Of a stretch of 64,000 nt of DNA, positions 42,720 through 57,500 are shown piece after piece; position 1 is the first letter of the stretch, and each line of letters starts with the position of its first letter. The notes beneath the pieces are model-generated. The model worked only from the letters and a program-made list of their open reading frames with translations. It was not told where the DNA came from and did no database searches. The position numbers and the translations under genes were made by a program. Origin of the DNA: Gamsiella multidivaricata. Taxonomy: Eukaryota > Mortierellomycota > Mortierellomycetes > Mortierellales > Mortierellaceae. Location: assembly GCF_025024155.1 (NCBI RefSeq), contig NW_026251762.1, positions 186,001 through 250,000 of the forward strand. The letters are read 5' to 3'.

Positions 42720-45041
42720 CCCATCATTACTGGCGCTTCATCTTAGAATGTGAATGTTATATCTGTTATATGGAGTCCTGGTGACTGAGAACAAAAAAGT
42801 GAAGCCGCGTGAGGTGTGGAAACGAAGAATGAAAAAAGCGTACCGCCCGCGTGAGTAACGACTTTTATGCCCTCAATCCTCGGCAAAGCTATGATTTAAG
42901 TACAATCTCTCCCAGTTGTATGCTTGATCGTACTGCACATTCCGTTCAAATTTGGTATCTTATCCTCGGATTTGGTCAACCTTCATTCCCAAGAACGATT
43001 CCACGAGCCAATTTTTTGAGAAAATATCCAAGGACATGGAAGTTTTTAAGTTTTTAGGTTATGACTCGGAACTACATCCGAAGAAGGAGAGCATGCATGA
43101 TCTCACTGCTGTGCTGCAGGACTTCGTATCCAAATGGCACGACTCAAAATCAAGGGAAGATAAAAAAATATAAATTTTATGCATAGGATTCATGCCGACC
43201 TCCACAAATGCAAACACAAAATGCACAGAAGAAATTTTTATTTGAATCGAGCCAATGTCGCACAGCACACCACAGCACAGCAGTGAGATCATGCATGCAA
43301 ATCGGATACCGTCGCGTTAAAATGTAACTTAAAATCAATTACGTGCAGTATGCACCCAGGCGTGACATAGTCCACTAGGCGAGGAAAGAAAGAGGGCGAG
43401 GGGAAAAAACCTGTTTTGCTATTTCAGCTGAGGAACGTGCAGCATACCATTGGATAGTCTATATTTGCTAATCCATGATCTGGAGCAAGTTCCTAGGTGA
43501 GATAGTAAATAAAATGATAAGCTACATGCTGGTACTCGTGTTCTGAGCAATTGTGACATCCTATCGCATTCACATGGCCATAACCCTACCGTTGATTGAA
43601 CTCAGACAGATGGCGTGTTTGTTTCCATCGCGCCCTGCCTGCCCGCCGCAATGTCTTCCCTTCGACCTCTTTCTCTTCCATGCATCCTTTTTCCCCTTCA
43701 TGTCCTCAAGTGACGAACGTTGTTGCAAGAATCGGCTGTTGCGAAGTAAATTTTTTTTGTGATTCGCCAAGAGTCAACCCGGAAGCGATCTTTGTGGCAC
43801 CAAATTCAACGGATAAGTTGCATGTGCTGCTAATCGGATTCGTTCCGAGTTAGCTCGCCACTAATTATCCAGGACAAAGTTGTACGTCTCTACACCAATC
43901 AAACACCAAGTAGTTCTCACGTCTATCAGAGCGAAGGCTCGCGAATGGTTGATTCGACAATTGGGACTTTTTGGTTTGTGCTAGCGAGAAATTGCTAGGT
44001 CATAGTTTGTGCACAAGGTCACTGCTGTGTCTGTCAAAGCGAAGACTCGGAACGTTGGATTCGATATTAAACTTTTGGCTGTAATGTCAACAAAAACGCA
44101 GCAGTTTTCCCAGGCAAACCTGTAAGTCTCTACAACGTACAGCTTGAAGGCGAGCCACTTTCAAAAGGTCGCTCGCTCAGCAGGGGCTAGTGAACGGGCG
44201 CGTTTGCTCGTCTTCAGGCCCAATTTCTGGTAACCAGGATCTATTCGACCACAGACCAAACACCATTCGCACAAACTCCATGAAAGAGGAGCGAACTGTA
44301 GGTGCAGGTAAAGCTCAAGAAGAGTGCTCGCCCGGGCCGGTTGGGCAACTCAACCTTCACCTGACTTTCTCACCCCTTCAATTCCATCTTTCTGTCGGAA
44401 TCAGACCCGAGAGCATGACTTTGTTCGAAAGGATAAAATAGACTAAGGAGTAATCCCACTTCAAACTCAATTTTCAGGGGGGCATTGAAATGCCTTTTTC
44501 CGGGGATGAAGGGAGCGAGGTAAGAGAGCGTTGAATGTGCTTTTTTTTATTACGCCACATCCCCCCCTTGCGCATGCCGGCTCTGAAAGCTGCAATGCGC
44601 AAACAAAGGCGCAAGGTCAGGAGAAAATGGGGGCGATGTTGAAATATAAAAGGCGGGGGACTTGGAAAGAAAATATACCCTATCTCCACCTCCTACATTC
44701 TAACAACACTATCAAACTGGAGTTCATACTAGTAAACACATACGCGGAAACACCCGTACGTCTGTGCCGATATACCCAAGAAGCCAGGCACGAGGAACTC
44801 AAGGCAGCCATCGTAGCAGAATTCCAAAGACGAGGAGACCCCCCACTCTTTTGCGAGACCGGTGGCGATGTTACAGTAATAGTCTTCCAATCAGTCAACG
44901 AGAATTGGCTTCAGATTGCCAGAGCCGTGAGAAGTGCAGTTAATACCCATCCTTAGTCTTATTGGAACAGGCGGGATGCTTGCGAGAAGTATCCCCACCA
45001 ACGCGACACAAGTTCATCCAAATGTCAAGTTCTAATACGAC
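42720..45041. other. Long stretch without a supported gene
   Basis: Only short frames without recognisable domains. Two loosely similar segments (CGAAGGCTCG/CGAAGACTCG contexts near 43931 and 44041; GTCTCTACAA contexts near 43885 and 44132) hint at old duplications. A 141-codon frame ending at 44956 has no recognisable domain and was not accepted as a gene. Confidence 0.4.
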
Positions 45042-45212
45042 ATGGATTGCATTGGCGACTACGACCTGTGGGGAAGATGTAACCTCACTTACGGATACAT
45101 TTGCGATAGCCATGGACAGATTCAGTATCGCATATACAACACTGTCTGTACCCAGTGGTGCGATTGTGAGGTCACTGGGTGTATCGGAACTCCCAAGGAG
45201 TTTGATAGCTAA
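45042..45212 (+). CDS. Possible 56-residue cysteine-rich ORF or exon
   Basis: ATG at 45042 opens MDCIGDYDLWGRCNLTYGY and the frame closes at TAA 45210 with seven cysteines in 56 residues (ICDSHG, VCTQWCDCEVTGC). An in-frame TAA lies just upstream at 45033 and no signal-peptide exon was found, so it may be the 3' exon of a small secreted protein or a chance frame. Confidence 0.3.
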   Translation: MDCIGDYDLWGRCNLTYGYICDSHGQIQYRIYNTVCTQWCDCEVTGCIGTPKEFDS

Positions 45213-45828
45213 GGACACCCTGCCAGCAGTTATGGCTGAGAAAAGGCTGCATCAAGGTGCCTACGCCAGTTGTTACTGTTGCGCCATTTATGACCGACCT
45301 CACATGTTGCTATTTTACTATTTTCAATGCCACGGCTTTCAGTCTAGCACCTTTACTGCTTCCTCCTCTTTTTTACATAACTGTTATCAAATACTTAAAT
45401 ACCTTCAATTCTTTCAATAAACCTCGGTCAACCCCAACAGAAAATACAACTTCCTCTCGAGAAAACCCGACTTACTAGCCAAACTCTCTCTCACCAGCGT
45501 ATCAGGTGCATATATCACGCCATATAAACTCGCCACCGCCAATGATGACAATTCGACCATGGTGCTAGGTTTCGAACAACTTGTCCTCTAGCATAACCAG
45601 AGAAATCCATTCATGAGAAGTGACATTAATAAAATCACCCAGAGTGCCTCTGCAAACAGGTACAACAGTTTATTCGAGCATGATATCATAGTCATAACCA
45701 TGCTGCGTCCAGTTTCTAGAGCATTCCAGCACAACTGTGCCTAGCCACATCCTTCGTATATAAGAGCTCTTCAAACGTAGGATTAGATAACAATCAATAA
45801 TCGAATAAACCTCTGATTCCACCCTAGA

Positions 45829-46022
45829 ACCCCTCCGACCACTGACTGTTTGCAACCTCCCATAGGAATCAAGAAGTCTTTGGCCTCGTTCATCGTCGCA
45901 CTGTTGGTGTCAGGACCCCATTCTGCATCCCAAAGCTTGGTATTCGCAGTCTCCTCTGGAGACGCCATCTGGCGGATCAAATCCCAGGCGATTCCGTTGC
46001 CTTTGGCGGTGAAGGCACTCCA
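45829..46022 (-). pseudogene. Possible orphan exon
   Basis: Between an acceptor-like TTTAACAG (46023) and a donor-like GTGGAAT (45828) the minus strand is open and reads WSAFTAKGNGIAWDLIRQMA, ANTKLWDAEWGPDT and FLIPMGGCKQSVVGGVLG. Codon use looks protein-like, but no partner exons or family were recognised. Confidence 0.3.
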
Positions 46023-46656
46023 CTGTTAAAAGACAAGGAATGACATCTGAACGTCAGCTTTTGTATGCATTCATGGAGGAGATCCATTTTCACATAACCA
46101 GCATTTTGCCACCTACACTAAATTCGTTGCAGACGACTTTAATTGAACGGGATATTGTAAGCAGTAGAGTAGCCTTGTTGCTACGATCTGCTGAGATTAA
46201 GCCCATTGTTCTATAGATTTGTTCGAAAGAACAACATCTCCCTTCTTTTTTTCTCTCTTTCCATGCAAGGGGTTAAGGGGCGCGAGAGTGGGAGTGTGGA
46301 GAGGATGGGCACTGGGGAGGTTGAGAGAGGCGTGGGTCAAAAACACACCTGCGTCTGTGCCTGTGTGTGTGCGAAGGACAACGAATGGTGTGCCTCCAAT
46401 GGGGAACTAAGTTCTAAACATATTAGGGTTCTCTTGGGAAATGTTCACAGATAGTTGATCCAGATCGGCAAGTAAGATGGAGTGTATCAAATGTTGTCCG
46501 CTGCGCTGCTACTGCTTCGCCCCCAGGCTCTTTGAGCATGAGCTCATTTCGACACATGTCTATTTAAGAGGCCAATATCTTGTCACCTCCCACATTTCCC
46601 TGCACTGCCTATCTCGCTTTCGTCCTTTGCACACAACTCACACCTCATATATCACC

Positions 46657-46866
46657 ATGACAGCCAACGCCTGTATTATCACCACTTTCAACATTCCTGA
46701 GCTGGCCGACCACACCGTACAGTATCTCGATCCGCACGACATTTTCAATTGCCTATGTACCTGCAAGGTGCTAGCCCACCATCTCAAGCCTTTTCTGTGG
46801 CGTAACTTCCGCATGTGGAGAAGCATCGACAGTACAACAGTAACACAAGTCAGGAAGTCAGGGTAG
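46657..46866 (+). pseudogene. Truncated F-box-like protein start
   Basis: From ATG 46657: FNIPELADHTVQYLDPHDIF, CLCTCKVLAHHLKPFLWRNF, a pattern like the N-terminal F-box of fungal F-box/LRR proteins. The frame stops (TAG) at 46866 and the LRR part is absent; retroelement sequence follows, so the gene appears cut by an insertion. Confidence 0.4.
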
Positions 46867-47037
46867 GAACGAATGTCTGTATTAAGGTGGCTGTGGTGTT
46901 TTATGTACCTGAGTGTGAGTCAAGGAGACAAAAGAGCGTGTGTGTTTATTATACTCCCGGTAGGGGTTTTTATAGCCCCATCTGGGGCTTGGAGTATTAG
47001 ATAGCTTAATAGTTTCATGAATAAAAAAGGAAGTGGC

Positions 47038-47455
47038 CTAAATGTGAAGGTTCACTCCCAGTACAGTCCCAATTTGGGTCTGGACGGAACAGTATGTCCA
47101 CCATGTTGCCGCTTTGTCGGATAAGAGGAGCGCGGCAATGGTGGTCCATTCGGTCTGTTTGACCTTAGCGACGGAGAAATAAAGCTCGATCATTTTTAAC
47201 CAGCAGAGCGCCTTGGTTGCATTTCTTTCTCCGCGGTAAGGCCCTGGGGATGGTGCGTGGACACGAGCAAGTGCGGGCGCAGTGGATTGGGCTTCAACGA
47301 GTGGACGCAGACGGCCTTGGGCAAACTGCAGACCGGAGGGGTGGGTGAGGTCAAGTTGTGCGAAATCTTGGAGAAGCGTTTCAAGCGCTATGAGGATGAC
47401 AGGGTTGGTGGACGTTGGCTGGGACATGGTGGAGTGACTTTCCTTTGCTACCAAT
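47038..47455 (-). pseudogene. Retrotransposon gag fragment
   Basis: Minus strand from about 47454: a gag-like block PYRGERNATKALCWLKMIEL, SVAKVKQTEWTTIAALLL, SDKAATWWTY, as in Ty3/gypsy capsid proteins. A TGGTAGC primer-site-like sequence stands just upstream near 47445 (minus sense). The polyprotein ends at a stop near 47038; pol is missing. To its left, 46870-47037 carries a TATA-like GCTATAAAAACCCC in the same orientation and may be LTR. Confidence 0.6.
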
Positions 47456-47549
47456 GTAACAAGACGAAGGGAGTAGAGAAAAGAACTATTCTTACTAATA
47501 TTTGCAGTGCACGGATATATATACTATATGACTATTGTTGCACTTCAAG

Positions 47550-47850
47550 AACCGAACGGCGCTTATTCCGCACATACCTCTCATGACCCTGGACGACGGA
47601 TTTACACCAATCAAGTTCATTAGGCGCCAGTTTCCTGTCAAGCCTGCATTTGCCATGACCATTAACAAGGCGCAAGGACAAACACTTGACCACGTTGGTG
47701 TTTATCTTCCTCAGAACGTCTTTGGTGCTAGGCAATTGTATGTCGGCTTCTCGCGTTGCAAACACCGAGACAACCTCAAGGTTCTGGTCGAAAATGGTGC
47801 CATAGATGGAAAGAAGGGCGAAATATCGTCCAATAAAGCTATTTTAATTT
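47550..47850 (+). pseudogene. Helitron/PIF1-type helicase C-terminal fragment
   Basis: Plus strand: FIRRQFPVKPAFAMTINKAQ, GQTLDHVGVYLPQNVF, ARQLYVGFSRCKHRDNLKVL, i.e. motifs V-VI of PIF1-like helicases as found at the end of Helitron Rep/Hel proteins. Only the last part of the helicase is present. Confidence 0.68.
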
Positions 47851-47999
47851 TTGTATGCCGCGGGCAGTTCTACTTTTCGACGACTGCTGGTCTGCTAGTC
47901 ACATGGAGCGTGGGAGTTTCCGGATACTCTTAGCCAGGACCTGATCTTCCCTCATTCCAACTTTCAAGATTCCTCATCACTTTCTCACACTTGATTACC

Positions 48000-48864
48000 A
48001 TGGCTGCCCTGAACCGCGTCAAGAGAGTTTGGTATGAGATGACACTGGGTGGATATCTTCGCAATGACAAAATGACAGCGGTTTTTTGACGGATCTTTCA
48101 ATTGTTAGGACCAATTACGTGCAGCAAGACGGATTCGATGCCCATGCTCTTTCCGGTGTAAGTGGCTCGCTCTGCAGCTCCCATCTGGCAATCCCACATA
48201 CCCATACTAATGCATTATACGCCAATAACGCAACCGTAGCTCAAGCTTATCTCTGCTGGAAAGGGCACTTGCCATGCTGAACTCAAGATTACTCCCCAGC
48301 ACTTGGTATGTATTTAATCCGATTTTGAAAACATGATCAAAATGCTCATTTCATTGGAAACTCATACTGAGTTAAATTGTTCGTCCTTATAGAATCGACT
48401 GGGTGGATGCCATGGAGGTCTTCTCAGCACTATTGTCGATGTTGGTGGATCATTAGCAATTGCCGCAGATGACATGCTCGCCACCGGTATGTCAACAGGT
48501 AAAGTTCAGCAAGCTTGCGATGGATGATAAATGGTGAACTAAATCTGGCGAAGTTACTGACCGAAATGGTCATAGACATTAGCGTGTCCTTTGTGTCTGC
48601 GGCTCAGCTGGATGACACATTGTCCATTGTAAGATGATACTAGGTTGTTTATTGTTTGATGTTGGTGTATATGCGCGTCCTAAGAGTGATTTCTGCTGTC
48701 CTGCTCCTTAGAACTCTCGTTGTCTCAAAATTGGGGGCTCTCTCGCCTTTACGGATGTAGAGATTACCACCAGAGACAGAGTTGTTGCTCTTGGGCGTCA
48801 CACCAAATTCGTGCGCCTTGCCCACAAAGCAAATGCAGAGAAAAAGCTGGATGGAGAGACATAA
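48000..48864 (+). CDS. ACOT13/THEM2-like hotdog thioesterase
   Basis: Hydrolyses acyl-CoA to fatty acid and CoA; mitochondrial or cytosolic in relatives. Six exons: 48000-48031, 48109-48157, 48240-48305, 48393-48498, 48576-48628 and 48712-48864; 152 residues. The hotdog signature is intact: LNRLGGCHGGLLSTIVDVGG (the HGG motif and the catalytic Asp on the central helix), then GMSTDISVSFVSAA and LGRHTKF. Its 3' end is only 44 bp from the convergent translin stop codon. Confidence 0.91.
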
Positions 48865-48908
48865 AGCGTTGTGGCTACCTCCTCTCAGCCGCTGGCCAAC
48901 GGCACATC

Positions 48909-50100
48909 CTATGCGCGCAGTTCCGTTCCAACATGATCTACTCCCTGCGCTGGCTCTGTGGAGGCCATGACAAGCTTCCGTACTGTCAAGTCGTAAATGA
49001 TTTCCTCCACTTTCTTGATGTCATACTAGACGAAAATATAGACATAGATTTAGATCATCGAAATATAATGTAAGTATTGTAGCCGAATAATGCTGTGCCA
49101 GGTGCCTTACCTTGATACCGTCGAATCTTTTGCGAAGCGTATCATTCTTCAGGTTTAGCAGCTGGAAACCGCTATAAAGTTCCTTGAGAAACTTGCCAAT
49201 GCGTACTGGACGCGCGAAATCTCCTGCCGTCACAGCGTTCACAGCCAACCGCGACTACATAGAAAGGGTGTTGCTGTGTTAGTAGTAGTCCAATTTCGAT
49301 ACAAAAGTGCCGATCCATGTAGCATTTGGTTGCATGCTGTTCACCCACCAGCTCACCGGTCAAAGACACAATGCCGTGCAAAAACTCCTCGATCGATATC
49401 TGGAATTCCGTCATGTCGTTGTTAAGATCGACCTTAACTATCGGTTCATGCATGAGAACAGAATAGCAAATGTGAGTTATCATTTAAGAGCGGACAATGT
49501 GGGCAGATCCGGAACCATAAAGTAAGCGCCGACCTACCAGCGAAAAATCCCTCCAGTTCCTCGACTGTAATCAATCGCTCATGTTCCAGATATATGATCA
49601 ACGTTGCGAGAAAGCACGCCTGCTGCATTGGGCCCGACCAGAGATTATTGTATTTGTAGTAATGGTTGGTGGGGACAATCTTGGCCACTGCTTGGATGTG
49701 TCCCTGTATTTCTCCAAAATGGATGCGGGCTTGGGCGCATAAAGCGAGCACTATCTCGAGATAGGCAAAGAGAACAGTTAGTGTGGGCCATTGTGCTTCG
49801 ACATGAGCTCGTTTCTTATTAAAGAAAAAGCAACTGACATTCACGGGTAGACTTACCTTGTTCCATGGGACTAGAATGGACTCTGTTCAATACTGCGGTG
49901 ATGTTTCTGTTCGTCCGGTCAAGCTCTCGAACGGCAGCGCGGATATTGTCCTTGGCAGTCTGTTGAAAACATGTTCAAGTCCAGAGTCAAAAACATATTT
50001 AAAGCGATTGTGTTGCAAGTAACGAGAATTGTCCTACTGTTTCCGCCTCCATTGAAGCCTGGATGGCATCGAAGAATCCCAGATCCACGACGTTTGACAT
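48909..50100 (-). CDS. TSN: Translin
   Basis: ssDNA/RNA-binding protein that with TRAX forms the C3PO endoribonuclease. Six exons on the minus strand: 50038-50100, 49857-49959, 49538-49750, 49349-49437, 49111-49254 and 48909-49025; 242 residues. Motifs: VDLGFFDAIQASMEAE, RAAVRELDRTNRNITAVLNR, YKYNNLWSGPMQQACFLATL, YLEHERLITVEELEGF, AVNAVTAGDFARP, KFLKELYSGFQLLNLKNDTL and KKVEEIIYDLTVRKL. All phases close. It shares a 170-bp divergent region with the BRCT gene. Confidence 0.95.
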
Positions 50101-50270
50101 GCTTGGCTGATTTTGAAGCTGTACATCAGGACAATGGTGGATGCGTAAGATTAGCCTTTGTACCCAAGTGGTGACTGTCCCAATGAAGCCGTTGCCACCG
50201 AATTACAGTTCACTTCCGGTACTCCTGTAGCATCTCCTCCATCGATTTGCACCCGCGCATCACCACCATA
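50101..50270. promoter_or_regulatory. 170-bp bidirectional region between translin and the BRCT gene
   Basis: The two start codons (minus 50100, plus 50271) are only 170 bp apart. No TATA box seen. Shared control of two nucleic-acid-metabolism genes is possible. Confidence 0.55.
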
Positions 50271-52031
50271 ATGTTCCGTAATTTCAACGCATGGTTTGCG
50301 CCAGAACTGGACGCGTACAAGGCTACCTGGAGTAAGAGGACCGAAACACTAGTCGCACTGTCACACGTTCAAACTGCAATAAGCGCGTTGTGGGCGTGTT
50401 TATTAATAATATCCTGTTTTTTTGAAGCCAAGAACGGTGGCGAGGAACAGGCACTCGAAAAGGCCGATATTGCCTTTGTCACCGATCGTACACCCTCCAG
50501 TTCAGACAGGTGCATCGTCGCTTCTTCTTCAAATGTTGCTCGCTGTCTACTCCTTTTGAGATAGTACGCTGACGCATTGACTCTTGATCTCCGTATCCGG
50601 TACGCCACAGGCTAAAGCCCACCATGAAGATCCTACGGCCAGACTGGATTGAAGGTAAAACATTATCCATGGAGTCATTGGGGCGTATTATATTTCCTTA
50701 CATTTGAGGGCATGGTTTTTACTGCTATGACACTCATACCCTGCCTTCGCTATGGCTTTACTTTTTTTCGCTGACTTCACAGATTCTGTCCGTGGCGGCA
50801 GACGTTTATCCCTACAGCGATATAAAGGAGCCTTTCCTGGACTTCGGAGGCTGGGTATGATATGCGCATAGTTGGACTGAAGATGTACCCATTGTTTCCT
50901 CCGCAAACCTGATGCCAGATGACCATTCAATCTTGATAGATTCCAGTCAGTTTGAGGGCCACTTGGCTGTTGGTTTGGATGCGCTTGCGAGTACCAACAT
51001 TTTATCGCTCACACCAGCTTCCGATCATCTACATCAGCCAGAGACAGGAATTGAAGAACTGTCATATTCAGATGGCAGCGCTGCCTACTTCAACCCTTCA
51101 GCAACAATGGGACGTACCATCGATACATCTGGAAGAGGCACGAGTCTGCCCGAACTGCCTCAGGAATCGACTCTAGGGACATCGACGCAATTCATGGGCC
51201 ACTGCCAAACTTCGCATCTATCTTCTAGCCAAAAAGAAAAAGAAGAACGGGATGAGCAGGAAAAGCATGTTGGAACACCACGGGAGAGCTCAGGTACATA
51301 CGAATACGCAATGGACAGCCAGTTAGATAAAGAGCAAAAGCGAACCTTTGTCGAACGGACAACGAGGCCATTACCGCATCCAGAAGTCATTGTTGTCGGC
51401 GCTAGCTCGACGGCAGGCACATTGCCTTCAGTAGAAATTCAGCCGACAGCTACGAGGAAGAGGCAGCTCCCCGAAACGGTGATAAGGCGCAAAAGGTACG
51501 ATCGATTGTTCTGTACACTGGCATCGACTGGAAAGTAGTTCGTATTTTCTAATACTGTACATCGTGGCATTATTGTTTGCAGAGTATCTCCAGCTGTACG
51601 TGACATGCGGAACGACAAAAGCTTTTTCGACGATAGGTAAGATCCTTTATCTATGATTGAACGCGACACTAGTCTATGGGTGCTTTAACTATGTTGTTTA
51701 TTGTTCAATTTTGTACAGTAGTCCTGAAAGAGAAGTAATTCAGCAGTATCAACGAGGTCCGGACGAGCGACTAAGGCAAGTGGATGATGGGGAAAACATG
51801 CGAAGCATAGAGACAGAGTCCCTACCATCTTTAAGAGATCCTGTACCTGATATAGCGAGTCCTCTGGAAAGGGTCATTGCGCGGCAGAGAGCAGAGGAGT
51901 ACCTGAAGAACACTATGGGACGTCTAAACAAAGATACAAACGGCCCTTACTCAGGCAAAGATCCGCAGTTATATATAATCGACATCCCTTCGACTGATAT
52001 CTCGTTACAGCTAAAATATAAGGGCAAATAA
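50271..52031 (+). CDS. BRCT-domain protein, unknown orthology
   Basis: Seven exons: 50271-50331, 50428-50509, 50611-50654, 50783-50854, 50919-51495, 51583-51636 and 51719-52031; 400 residues, phases closing. The first four exons build one BRCT domain: MFRNFNAWFAPELDAYKATW, KNGGEEQALEKADIAFVTD, then MKILRPDWIEDSVRGGRRLS with the invariant Trp of the W-x-x-x-(S/C) motif, and LQRYKGAF. The remainder is Ser/Glu-rich and looks disordered, with basic TRKRQLPETVIRRKR and a C-terminal LERVIARQRAEEYLKNTMGR helix. BRCT domains bind phosphoproteins in DNA repair or telomere complexes; which one this serves is not visible (a Rap1-like N-terminus is one option). Confidence 0.77.
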
Positions 52032-52339
52032 AGGATACCAATACTACTGGCTTTCCAATCCATTCTTCAACAACAGCGTCGCGCATACCGCGTAGGCTTG
52101 CACATGAAAAGTGGCAAGTGGCTTTGGCAACGTCTTACCCGCGTGTGCTTGCCTTCCCATTCGTTCGAGCGGTAAATAAAAAGGTTGAGCGCTGTTGTGT
52201 TTCGCTTTTCTCTTCATCGGTTCCTTCAGTCCCCTAACACGACTCCAACAGACCGGCTCCCCTATTCTCTCTTACCCCACCACACACACACACTCACTCA
52301 CTCACACACCTCCTCCAATCTTTTTAATCCTTTATCAAC

Positions 52340-54356
<2,017 letters not shown>

Positions 54357-54559
54357 GCGGTTTTCGCATCTGATAACTGCTGTTGGAATTTTTGCAAATA
54401 CGAAGTGAAGCTTGCACATCACCATATCCTATTTGCATCAATTGTGTGGATCAAATAAATACCAGAGAGAATAAAGGACGCTTGTCCACGAAAACAAACA
54501 TGATGCAGTCAAGTGTGTGTGTGACACAAGGATGTTTTATTATATTCCTGGCGGACCCT

Positions 54560-57500
54560 CTAGTTCTGTGTGGCAGCCGCGAGTAACCCCTCGTAGGGCT
54601 GCGTGTTGGCCTCCAGATCCAGATATGGCTGGAACTTGTTCGGATTGATAGCAAACTTGGTCAGCTACGGAGGCACGATGTAACGGTTTAGGATGTAAGC
54701 AAAAGTAGGCCAAGTCCGCTCCGTGTTCATGCTTGTTCCGGAGGAATAACTGTAAAATCTTTAACTTACCTCCGTCTTGTAACACTTGACATCAAGCATG
54801 CATTGCAATCTCAGCTTGTCGTTTGTCGACATATTGGTCTCAGTATCCAGTGATGCTGAGGACGAGAACGCATTGGGTAACATGGGCGCGGCTCTTGACA
54901 AAAGACCACCGGCTCTCGACTTCGCAGCAGCAGCCTTCAGCTTATTGGTCCTCTCCTCAGTTATCTTGGTATCTAGCAGTCGTTCTGCCAGAATGGTGTT
55001 GTATTGGTTCGTCGTTGCGGTGATCACCTCCAGAGCCCACCGGTCCCTAGCCTCGCTTTTCAGAACCGATCCTGATCCAGAAATGTACTTTGCGAGCGGT
55101 GCAAGGATCAACGGCACGAACTGTGAGGGCTCCCTGGGCGGACCCTCGCTTGCTCGTGCGGTTAGGTTCTTAACATGATTCAGCGTCTCAACACAATGCT
55201 TTGTGAGAAGATCTGTGATCCGCTGCTGCACCGCCGGCACATCCTGACGGATTGCATTCAAGTTCTGTTCAAAAGACTCTATCACAACGGGTTCGTTTGC
55301 GATCGCTGGCGGTAGTCGTGGTTGGATCTGCTGGTCAAAGATTTCTTGAATTTGTGTAGTGACATGGTCGACGTCATTCACAACCATTGAAAGCTGCTGA
55401 AGTATCATATCCTCCAGTGATGCTCGGCCAGCGGGTCCGGTTGAGCGGAGTGGGCCGCCAGGTGCGGGCGTGGAACGGCCTTGTTGACGTCCGATGCTAC
55501 CGGTAGCTCCAGGCGCAGGAGACGATGACCTTGACTGTGGACGATATAGAGAAATAAAATTAGCATCAATGCTTGCTATGTATGGTCCAGCGAACTCAGA
55601 TTAAATAAACCGGTGTCGTCTTTCTTTACTTGAGCAGATCTTTCCTTAGGCAGGTCTAAATCCTTGGCAAGATTGGTCGAAATCCAGAACGAATACCTTG
55701 CCATGAGTTGCAGGGTGAACTTCCAAAAGCTGTAGGCGATTCCATAGATAAACACATCTGGGGCCCAGCACCTCTCAATTGCCCGAATAAGAGCCATACT
55801 CGCTGGCAGACGTACTAAAACAGTCGTCCGAGGGAATGAAACCATGTCAGTCTTGGCCGTTGTAGCGCGATCGGCAGCAAGCCAAATATCTTCTTTGAAA
55901 GCCTCAGTTCATACCATCTGCGCTTGGCAATTTTTGGCTGACATCGATATTCATCTGGAATGCGTCCTCGACCGAGAGAGAGATATCCCTAAATCTCAAC
56001 TGGAAGTATGCCGGTAGCTGCCACCGCTTCATGAACGCCTGGTAACTCGCCTGCGATCTTAACCGCATCAACGACTTGCGCGATCCGCAAAGTTCCTCGA
56101 TGTTTGAGATAAATTCCATCGTATCCATATAATTCCGATGAAAGTCATCCGGGATTCCAGGCGTGAGAATCTGGGGTATATTTTTCAAGACCGTCTGGCT
56201 GGTGATGCCCCAGATGCAGTTCACGGGTATGTCAAAATTAGTACCCTTGAGTTCCTTTTGCGTCACATTGATCAGGGCACCACAGTGAGTATCGATAAAC
56301 ACAAGGACATGGTTGTATATAATGGCGAGCGGTGTCTGCTGGTCCTGTCCGCTGTTGAAGTGGGTGTGCGACCGATCTGAAAGCGCTGACCGTGTAATTG
56401 TCTATTCAGGAGCCGATGACAGTAGAGTATAAGAAAGCAGATACGCAGAGAAGCTCCCTATATGATTATCCTGGGCATTTCTGTGATAGATACTTACTTT
56501 GTTGATGAATGGGGCGAGGAGGTCATCGGTGATCACTTTTTCAGCCTCTGTTGTCTGGTCGATCAATGCATATGTCCTCAGACACTGCGAAAGAGAATCC
56601 TTGTTGGCTGATGAATCGCCTTCGATCTGTTGTGGCGGGAGGATGCACGAGCGAAGGACAGTCGATAAATTCTCACTCATAGTCTCCTTGATCCTGATCA
56701 GGCGCTAGTAGGTCCACCGTTGAGTAAAAAACGTGAATGTGGTCAATAAACTGATAGGCAATTGAGAAGGGACCCTCCAAATTGTCAAGAACTCACCCAG
56801 TCAATAGTAGCGACGAATGGAAGATTGGCACCCTTACTGACAAGGTATTGCATCTGATTGTATTCGATCGCCACGCGTTCAAGTCGCTTTGCAACGCTTA
56901 TGCTATGGCCGAATAAAACGAGTGTTTAAATGAGCGCTAAAAAGATATTCGGCAGCCTTGAACATTTTCTGCGCATCGCAGCAAATACCATACACTTGCT
57001 CGTACCTTTCACTGGTATCTCTCAGTCCTGTAGGTGCTTCCGAAGTGCTGGAGATCTGCAACAGCCCCTCGACCTTAGCTACCGATTCCGAGATGTTGAG
57101 GAGCAATTGCAAGCTGGCCTTCTTTTCCCGAATCTCGGCGCGATGTTGCAGCTTTTGCTCTAGACTATTAACAAGCGACTGAAGATTCGCTTTCACCGCC
57201 TAGCATTGTAGTAACTGTCAGCATTAGACCTCTCTATCCGCAGAAAAAAAAAGCCAAATTCGCCTGGCATTAACAAACCAAAACAAAACGTACAATCGCG
57301 TCGTCCTTCATCCTGTCCAACGGTTTCCGGAGATCCTCCATCGTGCGATCCACGCCGTTGAGATTGGTCGAGAGATTGATAAAGTCAGCGTAATCGCTAT
57401 TGATTAGCTCCACGAGCTCCGTCTTGAGCTCCTTCATATGTGAAATGAGCTGCGAACCCGTCCCATATCATAGAGCAGTGGCCAACAATGCGAAAAGACG

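Noticed and set aside
44531..45420. Two overlapping frames of 141 and 152 codons as a gene
   Set aside because: No start context, domain or splice sites; composition not clearly protein-like.
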